From: Molossus alvarezi | Lineage: Eukaryota > Chordata > Mammalia > Chiroptera > Molossidae | NCBI GenBank assembly: GCA_037176705.1 | Contig: CM073898.1 | Location: 39,001,488-39,065,487 of the forward strand | Direction of reading: 5' to 3' | DNA length: 64,000 nt | Shown here: positions 56,772-64,000 of the stretch, piece by piece | Layout of the letters: the number at the start of each line of letters is the position of its first letter | How positions within the stretch are numbered: position 1 is the stretch's first letter | Translations under genes and position numbers: made by a program | The notes under the pieces: model-generated | What the model was told of the DNA's origin: nothing | Database searches by the model: none | Seen by the model: the letters and a program-made list of their open reading frames with translations, nothing else

Positions 56772-56807
56772 TTTTTGACCCATATGATATAACATATGGG
56801 TCAAAAA
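56772..56807 (+). repeat. Perfect 15 bp inverted repeat
   Basis: TTTTTGACCCATATG, a 6 nt spacer ATATAA, and the exact complement. It could form a hairpin. No element or gene is attached that I recognise. Confidence 0.9.
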
Positions 56808-57850
56808 TCAGATTGAAAATGAAATAAAATTCAGGATAAGTTTGATATATACTAGGGATTTTTTTCAATTTACTCTTTTCTTTCTTTGGTCTCACTGTTA
56901 GTTTTTTTAATAAATTTAATTGTTGTTCTAAAATATTTATTTCCTGTATTTTCTTCTCCAATGACGGAAGAAAAACTGAAAATTCTCATCAGAACTGAAT
57001 ATTCTCTAAAGAGACATGAAAATTTTATCAGAAAAATAAATCTTTAGGAATTTCTTCTATGTAGTATTTCATTTGTCCCAAGAGTAATCAAATTCTCTAT
57101 AAATCAGCTCAAAACTATCTCCATGTAAATGGAACAAATGATCAAAGCTACACATTCTCCTGAATGGCAGAGTACTTTGGTCTGATATTAAGAAAATATT
57201 ACTCACCACCACATGCACTGAAGTCTAGACTCCTCTAAAAATTACAAGCTGCTTTCAGAGAATACAGGCAAAAAATCTGGAGCAACTTTCCTCTTTTTAA
57301 AAAGCAAAGTACTGTCTTAAAGAGCTTATAATAATTCACTTTTCTAAAAATCACACCTCATTATACCGACTACAAAAATTTGAGAACTTTTGTGGGACAT
57401 TTTATTCAGAACACCTGTTATTCTCCTTTTATTAACACTGACTTTTCCAACCTCATGTGGCAATAAAACTAAAAAATTATCCTTAAGCAAATTCTTATGC
57501 TTCAAGGCAATGATTTTTCCACTTACATCAACGATACTTTCAGTTTCACACTTTTGCACTGTTGCTGAGCTATAGGGATGACTTAAAAAACACACAGGAA
57601 CAAAATCAGAATAATAATTTAAAAGGAAAGGAGAAAATAAACCCTAACTACAATCTTTTTACTAATTTACTGTTTAAATTTGTCTAATCTGGGGCTCTTA
57701 TGTGTCCTTTCTGGTTCCTATGTCACACAAAAAAAAGACATACAGTACTTTAATAAATAAAATATCAATTCTAAAGTACCTCTGAATGCTACTTTTCTCT
57801 TTTTTTTTGGAAAGCAAACTTTGGTAATATACTGAAAGAAATTTACAAAC

Positions 57851-57991
57851 CTCTGAATGTTCATCTCTCTCATCTATAAGTCTTTTTAGATGCAACGCCA
57901 TATTTTTCAATAGTGGTTCTATTTCCTCCTGAGACATATCAGTCACTTCCATCCATTGCAGATCAAACACATTTTCCTGATTATGGGTTAC
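57851..57991 (-). CDS. CCDC88A: Girdin window exon 2 (HOOK to coiled-coil linker)
   Basis: This exon has 141 nt, 47 codons, about residues 163-209, from VTHNQENVFDLQWMEV to LIDERDEHSE. The acceptor is CCTAAAG|GTA and the donor is GAG|GTTTGT; both ends are phase 0. The segment finishes the HOOK domain, contains the acidic stretch EEIEPLLKN, and leads into the start of the long helix. It is open and close to the known mammalian protein, with one conservative Asp-to-Glu change visible in that stretch. Confidence 0.96.
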
Positions 57992-58175
57992 CTTTAGGAA
58001 AGCAACCAAAATAAATAATTTAAAAAATGGCTAATACTTAAAAATCTATTTCATTTTAGCACATTAGCTCAAATATCATGTCCCATATAATAAAAATATA
58101 AAAAGCAAATACAATGTTTAAAAAACATTTAAAATTAATAAATGATGAAAAGGCTACTACTAAAAATTATTTTTA

Positions 58176-58694
58176 TGTACGTATGAATGTATTTATTTAT
58201 TTTATCCTCACCTGAGGACATTTTTCGATATTTTGTTCAGATAGAGTGGAAGGGAGAGAGAGGAAGAGAGAGAGAGAGAAACATCGATGTGAAAGGGACA
58301 CTTAGAGTGGTTGCCACCCGCATGGCCGACCAGGGCCGGGGACAAACTGCAACTAAGGTATGTGGACTTAGCGGAAACCGAACCCAGGTCTCTCTGTACT
58401 GCAGGCTGACGCTCTAACCGCTGAACCAAACCGGCCAGAGCTGTATTTATTTATTTTTTAAAATCCCCACCTGAGGATATTCTTCCAGTTTTGTTCAGAT
58501 AGAGTGGGAGGGAGGAAGAGAGGGGGAGAGAAACATCAACATGAGAGGGACACATCGACTCGTCGCCTCCAGCATGACCCCAACCATGGCCAGGGACGAA
58601 CCACAACTGAGGCACGTACCCTTGACCAGAATCGAGCCCATGACTCATTGGTCCGTGGGCCAACACTCTACCACTGAGCCAAACCGGCCAGGGC
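58176..58694 (-). mobile_element. Ves SINE (type 1), outer of a nested pair
   Basis: A perfect 16 bp duplication CTAAAAATTATTTTTA (58160-58175, 58695-58710) brackets this copy (body 58459-58694) together with the younger Ves in its tail. Confidence 0.88.
58205..58441 (-). mobile_element. Ves SINE (type 1), inner of a nested pair
   Basis: Duplication TGTATTTATTTATTTT (58189-58204, 58442-58457) flanks it. It lies in the tail of the outer copy. Confidence 0.92.
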
Positions 58695-58744
58695 CTAAAA
58701 ATTATTTTTAAAAATATAATCTTTAAATAAATGTACATTTTTCT

Positions 58745-59070
58745 TTTTTTTTAAAATCTTCATTGTTAAGAGTATTACAGATGTCCTGTTTTTTTCCCAT
58801 TACCTTCCCCCACCTGGTTCCTGCCCCCCGAAGCCTTCGACACCCTATTTTGTGTCCATGGACAATGCATATAAGTTCTTTGGTTCATCTCTTCCTGCCC
58901 CACCCTCTACCCTTCCCTCTGAGATTCATCAGTGGGTTTCATGTTTCCCTGCTTCTGATTCTATTTTATTCATCAGTTTATCTTATTCATTAGATTCCAC
59001 ACATAAGTAAGATCATGTGATATTTATCTTTCTCTGACTGGCTTATTTCACTTAGCATAATCATCTTCGG
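58745..59070 (-). mobile_element. L1 3' end, antisense
   Basis: Antisense order: T-rich tail, 'tacagatgtcc', C-rich 3'UTR, then ORF2-end text ('ttccacacataagtaagatc', 'ctggcttatttcacttag'). Confidence 0.75.
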
Positions 59071-59394
59071 TCAACTAAAAAAAAATAAGATATTTAATTC
59101 AAGGCATTCCTAAAGAAAGGTAACACTGATATGTCTATCTGCTTTAACAAAATCAATTTAACTTTTCATTAGATAATACTAAATGTACTTGGATTCAAAA
59201 TTAAAAGCCTTTTAATCATGTAGGATATGTGTTATTGTACTTTTATACTTGAAAAGCTAATTCGTTATAGGTTCTGAAGATGACACCATCACAGAACATT
59301 AGGAGAAAAGAACTCCCAATATAAAGGTTTTTTAAAGAATGGAAGTTATATAAGTAAAATACTTAGTTCTTGCTTTCTATTTCTCACGATTCTG

Positions 59395-59634
59395 GTGTTT
59401 GTTTGTTTATTTATTATCTTCACCTGAGGACATTTTTGCATTTTTTTTTGTTCAGATAGAGAGGGAGAGAGAAACATTGACATGAAAGGGACACATGAAG
59501 TGGCTGCCACCCGCACAACCAACCAGGGCCAGGGACAAACTGCAACCAAGGTATGCGCCCTTAGCAGAAACTGAACCCGGGTCTCTCTGGACTGCAGGCC
59601 GACTCTCTAACCACTGAACAAACCGGCCAGGGCA
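59395..59634 (-). mobile_element. Ves SINE (type 1)
   Basis: Antisense copy with short duplication GATTCTG. The CT run is shortened. Confidence 0.89.
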
Positions 59635-60610
59635 GATTCTGATATTTTGCTTTAACTTTCACAAGCAGCAAAACTAACATTTTCAAGAACAGTGGTAAAT
59701 TTAGTAACTTGTATTCAAAATAAAATACAAGCAATAAAGCTAGCATAGATAAACAAAACATATACAAGGGGAAACTACCAATAAAACTATATCTTATAGA
59801 GTACTATTATGCATACTGTTGACAATAATATTACTGACAAGAAAGCTGGGCTCTATGAATGTCAACTAATATAAAAGATGATATATGGAAGAAAAATATT
59901 TAAATACATAATATTTTAAACACTACCAATTTTCACTATTTAAAAATTCTCTCCTTTACCTTTCCATAGTTCTCTTTCTAACCAGCATGCAAAATTTAAC
60001 ATGCTCTAGTTCTAAGAAGTCTTGTAAAGTACACGAGATTAAAAGACCAAGTCCAAATAGATGCAGGAACAGCATTTTTTAAAAGCAATCTTAACAAATT
60101 ATATAACTTAAATTATTTGACACTGCACAATATGTATACTAGATTTGAGTTTTTATATGTATGTTACAAATCACTAACGTATTTATAATTCAAGTAATAT
60201 TTTCAATAAAAATTGTGCTGTGTCCATTCATTCAAAGGAAAATCACTGAATGACAAAATACCAGTTATCATCTTACCTCACTTTAGTTTTGAATTACATG
60301 CAATGATCCACTTTCTGCTGCTTCCATTTATAATACTATTCGTTCTGTGCTAACAAAGACATATACTTCATTCCTCAAATAATACTGTTTGCCTATATCC
60401 CTCTGCATAAAGGCAACAGTACATTTGTGGTTAGCACTATGCCACATATAAGATGGTTTATAAAGAAACTATCTCTAAAGAGAAGACAATTTGTGTAAAA
60501 GCAGGGTTCATCTATATTTGACCTTGATTTATTCTTGCTTATCTTATGACTCTGGAGATACATAAATAAACACACCACAAGCTTCATAAAAATTGTACAC
60601 AGGTTATTAC

Positions 60611-60694
60611 CTCTTGAATATGTGCGGCAACTGCTGCTTTTGTATCAAAATCTAAACCTTGAATTCTTTCAATAAATTCTTCTTTTTTCTGACA
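60611..60694 (-). CDS. CCDC88A: Girdin window exon 1 (HOOK domain end)
   Basis: This exon has 84 nt, 28 codons, about residues 135-162, beginning [14 protein letters not shown] and ending AAVAAHIQE. It belongs to the last helices of the N-terminal HOOK domain. The acceptor is a run of T followed by TAG, and the donor is GAG|GTAATA. Both ends are phase 0. The preceding exon, which should end in ...GCAVQ, is not in the remaining 3.3 kb above, so that intron runs past the window edge. Confidence 0.95.
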
Positions 60695-60939
60695 CTAAAA
60701 AAAAATGAATAAAATCATTAATACTTTATATGTTATAAATAACTAAAAACTCATCAAGGTAAAAAGACTGGCCATGTTCTGAACAGTACAATGAGGGTTT
60801 TGTTTTATTTTGCATTTAAATGGTCTCTCTAATATACTTACCTAATAAAAAGACAATTTAGAAATATTTACTTAAAGAGCTAGGCATTGAAAATCCATAC
60901 CATTTTTATGCTTCAAAGTTCTAAAGTGGGAAACCATTA

Positions 60940-61105
60940 CACAACCCATCTGAGGTCAGTACAATATTATTATGCTAACTTTACAAACAGAGAAGTAAAG
61001 AATCAAGAACTTGTTTCAGGGAGGATAAGTTACTTGCCAAAAAACACAGTGAGTCAGTGGCAGAATTCGGAATACAGCCAAAATGCTCAGTCAGTCTTTG
61101 GCTAA
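60940..61105 (+). mobile_element. MIR-like fragment
   Basis: 'acttgccaaaaaacacagtg', 'agtcagtggcagaattcgga' and 'tcagtcagtctttggc' follow the MIR 3' half. Confidence 0.6.
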
Positions 61106-62080
61106 CATCAAACAACACAGCCTTTCTTCTTGGAAAAAAAATTTAAGCAATTTTTACTTCAAGCTTACAATTCATTCTCACATCTTCATACTATCAATCT
61201 AATAAAAGAAGCCTACTTTTGTGTACCAGTTCAACATTTATAAGGTAATACAATAAATATTTATTTGTTTATAGCATAACAAAGTTACCAGGGGCAAAAT
61301 TTAAATGTATATATACAAGTACACATGTATCAAGAGGAATAAAGGCAGCATTTGTTTAACTTTTTTAAAGCTTTATATAAATTAATAATATTAAAATGCA
61401 AACCCAATCTTTTTCTATCCAAACAGTATTAAATAACAGTTTAACATTTATCTGAATCTTTGCCTCCCCCCCCCTACATCTCTTATACTGCAATCCAACT
61501 GTTAACATAATTGTATTCTTCCAGCTACCAAATGAGAAGCGCATACAAAATAACTAGCACTGCCTTGTCTAGCTCAGTGGCATCTCCTGGGCCAATTACT
61601 GAACACTAGTGAAGACTACATACTCACAAAAAGAAAAATTAACTCTTTGACCATTAAGCAACTTAGCAAGGTTCTGATTTACACTTTACATATTTATTGC
61701 ATCAAATCATAAAATCCTATTTCTATTGCCATACAATTTAACTTAAACACAATCCCATCAATGTAGAAAGTTCTATATAGTGTAAAAACAAAATTATTAA
61801 AATGATATAATATTTAAAATTAAGTTACCAGGAATGTACAATTCCTAGTTATGACTAGAAAAGAAAGTCAAAATTTAGGAGATGAAAGAAAAATTTATTT
61901 AAAGACAAGAAATTTTGTCTATAAGTAATATTTTGGGCCTAGTAAGAATGACTATGATAGTATATTTGTAGCATGTATAACTTTTTAAGTATGGTAACCC
62001 CAATTTTTAATTTAAACCTTTCAAAAATATTAACCTATGCATAGTTTCTGAGCTAATGAGCATAAAAAATGGCTGGGTTA

Positions 62081-62342
62081 GCCCTGGCCAGTTTGGCTCA
62101 GTAGTTAAGAGCATTGGCCTGCAGACCAAAGGGTCTTGAGTGCAATTCCCGGTTAAGGGCACATACCTGGGTTGCAGGTTTGATCCCTGGCACCAGTTGG
62201 GGTCATGCAGCAGGCAACCAATCGGTGTGTCTCTTTTACATTTATGTTTCTCTCTCCCTCCCTCCCACTCTATTTAAAAATTAATCAATGGAAAAATATC
62301 CTCAGGTGAGGATCACATACATACATACATACATACATACAT
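62081..62342 (+). mobile_element. Ves SINE with CATA-repeat tail
   Basis: A perfect 15 bp duplication AAAATGGCTGGGTTA flanks it (62066-62080, 62343-62357). In place of an A-tail there are about eight CATA units after GAGGAT. Confidence 0.92.
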
Positions 62343-62523
62343 AAAATGGCTGGGTTATAATTACTCACTGAAGAGATGGCCCCCCAATTCAACTGCCATA
62401 CCTGTCTGCCTTCAATCTAAATGAAACAGAAACGCCTTCCTGTCATTATAATTTTAATAGATACACATGGCCAGCGGCTACTGTATTGACAGCCCAGCTC
62501 TAGAGCATTAAAAAGTCTGGTGT

Positions 62524-62731
62524 AGCCCTGTCTGGTGTGCTCAGTTGGTTGGAGTGCTGGCCTGTACACCAAATGGTCAGGGGGATTCAATTCCTACTCA
62601 GGGCACATACCTAGGTTTCAGGTTTGATCCCCAGTTGGGGTGCATACAGGAGGCAACTGATCAGTGTTTCGTGATCACATTGATGTTTCTGTCTCTGTCT
62701 GTCTCATCTTCTCTCTCTCTCCAGTAAAAAC
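62524..62731 (+). mobile_element. Third-type bat SINE
   Basis: Head CTGGTGTGCTCAGTTGGTTGGAG, the form also seen at 3605. A perfect 12 bp duplication AAAGTCTGGTGT flanks it. Confidence 0.88.
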
Positions 62732-62758
62732 AAAGTCTGGTGTTAAAAAATAGATATA

Positions 62759-63043
62759 CAGTCAAAGTCGTCTCTCATTTGTCACGGTTAATCCATTCCA
62801 GACTCTAGCGATTACACCTGGCATTGAAGGATTCCTGGGGTGCTCGAATACATAGGCCTGCAATGCATATGTACAGTAATTTTAATTTTAATTGTAATAC
62901 AGGGTTGTATGATTGACTCAGACAACCGAGCATGTGCTGTATCATTTTCACTGTTTCGATCAACTTTTTAATGAATGTATTTGAAAAAACCACGATAGAG
63001 TGAAGCTGCAAAAGTCAAAGCGCAAAGTGGGGAGGGATGACTG
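62759..63043 (+). mobile_element. Tigger/pogo-like DNA element, degraded
   Basis: The ends CAGTCAAAGTCGTCTCTC and, inverted, CAGTCATCCCTCCCCAC agree loosely. Inner text (complement of 'ttttgcagcttcactctatc') recalls Tc1/mariner-group MITEs. Left flank TA. Confidence 0.5.
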
Positions 63044-63048
63044 AATAG

Positions 63049-63247
63049 TCCAGCTGATGTGGCTCGGTGGTTGAGCACTGACCCATGGCACCAAGAGGTC
63101 GCTGGTTCGATTCCCGGTCAGGACACATGCCCAGGTTGTGGGCCAAATCCCCAGAGGGGGGCATGCAGGAGGTGGCCAATCACTGATGTTTCTCTCTCTC
63201 CCTCTCACTTCTTCTCTCTCTAAAAAATCAATAAAGAAAAAAAAAAG
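63049..63247 (+). mobile_element. Type-2 Ves SINE
   Basis: Head CCAGCTGATGTGGCTCGG, tail AAAAAATCAATAAAGAAAA. Confidence 0.89.
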
Positions 63248-63769
63248 ATATATAAATAAGTTTCACTTCCAGCTAACAAAGACTCTTGTGAAAACAAACT
63301 GTTGGCAAATTGTTTTTTCACTTAAAATTAAGCTCTCTTTTATCTTTATATAAAGTTCTTAAAGTGTTATGGGCACTCAAGTTACTTCTATCTCTATTAT
63401 AGTAATTGATTCCTAACCATGATAGCCAAGAATATGATATAAAAGCTGAAATATAGGAAAATAACAAAAAAGTTATTTGGGTGAGAAGATGAGGGGAGGA
63501 GAATTGCATTAACCCGAAAGTTGTGTATCTTCCACCAGAGAGTTTATACTCTTAATCATTATTCCTCAAATTCCTCATATTTTCACTTGGTACTCTCAGT
63601 GCTTTCTCTTCTTAAAGAAAGAAGACAGACTTATGTGGAAAAATTATACTAAAATACAAGAAAGAGCATCCAAAACAAGCTATTGAATACTAAAATAATA
63701 AAATAAGGAATACACTATAGAATAAATACACTATAGTATTTTCAATAAGAATAAAGACACTATTGACTG

Positions 63770-63995
63770 AACTATTTTATAGTTACAAAATAGTCACGGG
63801 GTTGTAAAGTATAGCATAGAGAATACAGCCAATAACATTGTAAAAACTATGTATGGTGTCAGGTGAGTACTGGAAATATCAGGGGGAACACTTTGTAAAG
63901 TATATGTAAAGTACAATGCTATAGACCTGAAACTAATACAACATAATATAGAATGTAAACTGTAATTTAAAAACTTTAAAAATTAATAAAAGAAT
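63770..63995 (+). mobile_element. L1 3'UTR fragment, sense
   Basis: 'gtatagcatagagaatacag', 'aaaactatgtatggtgtcag', 'gacctgaaactaatacaac' and an A-rich end match the 3'UTR of an older mammalian L1. Confidence 0.65.
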
Positions 63996-64000
63996 AACCT

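Larger units (their letters stand above)
51340..57850 (-). other. Intron, 6.5 kb
   Basis: It holds a SINE-L1 chimera, a hAT-type MITE, Ves SINEs, a tiny L1 tail insertion, a type-2 SINE and a 15 bp palindrome. 53490-54470, 55030-55650 and 55905-57850 are otherwise unassigned. Confidence 0.8.
57992..60610 (-). other. Intron, 2.6 kb
   Basis: It holds two nested Ves SINEs, an antisense L1 3' end and a third Ves. 59642-60610 shows nothing recognisable. Confidence 0.8.
2136..60694 (-). other. CCDC88A: CCDC88A (girdin) gene, internal part, 18 exons
   Basis: Girdin/GIV is a large cytoplasmic scaffold: an N-terminal HOOK domain binds microtubule-linked partners, a long dimeric coiled coil follows, and C-terminal segments bind phosphoinositides, G-alpha-i (GBA motif, acting as a non-receptor exchange factor), Akt, receptors and actin. 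It acts in cell migration, Akt signalling and membrane traffic. In this window 18 exons, read on the minus strand, splice into one open frame of 3677 nt covering about residues 135-1360 of mammalian girdin. All introns are GT-AG and phases agree at each join. The HOOK tail and the complete leucine/glutamate-rich coiled coil are present. The start, promoter, GBA region and stop are outside. The paralogues CCDC88B and CCDC88C (Daple) are less likely, because the protein agrees nearly residue for residue with girdin as I know it. I see no sign of pseudogenisation. Confidence 0.97.
60695..64000 (-). other. Intron before window exon 1 (cut by edge)
   Basis: It holds a MIR-like piece, three SINEs, a Tigger-like DNA element and an L1 3' end. 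61110-62065 and 63250-63765 are unassigned. I searched for the preceding girdin exon and did not find it. Confidence 0.8.

Noticed and set aside
541..63247. tRNA genes at the many A/B-box-like SINE heads
   Set aside because: None folds into a complete cloverleaf with a matching acceptor stem. All are followed by the Ves body or A-tail and flanked by target duplications.
60695..64000. Preceding 5' exon of girdin (expected ...VKKLLLLLLGCAVQ)
   Set aside because: Not found on the minus strand, so the intron extends beyond the window.
1..64000. Helitron insertions expected in vespertilionid bats
   Set aside because: I could not identify a convincing TC...CTAG element with its 3' hairpin. Absence by eye is not proof.

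Overview
This is a mammalian genomic window, almost certainly from a vespertilionid-type (yangochiropteran) bat. About 60 tRNA-derived SINEs of the Ves kind (opening GCCCTGGCCGGTTTGGCTCAG, or the sister form with GGCTGGTGTGGCTCAGTGGTTGAG) lie on both strands, roughly one per kilobase. The L1 3' ends, with G-rich 3'UTRs ending near ACATCTGTAATA, are also of bat type. The species cannot be fixed from the sequence.

The only gene I can support is CCDC88A (girdin/GIV), on the minus strand and cut by both window edges. Eighteen consecutive coding exons run from 60694 (5'-most) down to 2136 (3'-most). They give 3677 nt of uninterrupted reading frame, about residues 135-1360 of the roughly 1870-residue mammalian protein. 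They cover the end of the N-terminal HOOK domain and essentially all of the central coiled coil. Every junction is GT-AG, phases match across all exons, and there is no frameshift or in-frame stop. The first exons and promoter lie above 64000. The phosphoinositide-binding, G-alpha-binding (GBA) and C-terminal parts lie below position 1. Residue numbers follow the human protein as I remember it and are approximate.

The introns are a layered record of retrotransposition. The old layer is MIR, L2-like, L1M, MER5A, Charlie, Tigger-like and MLT1 LTR pieces. The young layer is Ves SINEs of two main forms, a mariner MITE, and bat L1 and half-L1 copies. Notable pieces are: two ORF1-only (HAL1-like) L1 copies with no ORF2 (19309-21436 minus, 28495-29964 plus); three 80-90 nt tRNA-part-only SINEs that all gain their A-tail at the same base (1080, 11885, 26371); a 44 bp tailless SINE with a 17 bp target duplication (1422-1465); a 698 bp composite retroinsertion with a 16 bp duplication (4317-5014); a SINE-L1 chimera inside one duplication (51520-52244); and a 5'-inverted L1 inside an older L1 (44880-45525).

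I found no CRISPR array, operon, RNA gene, intact transposon gene or intact virus, and no new multi-gene system. The items most worth following up are non-canonical retrotransposition products and the 3'-end architecture of the Ves SINE.
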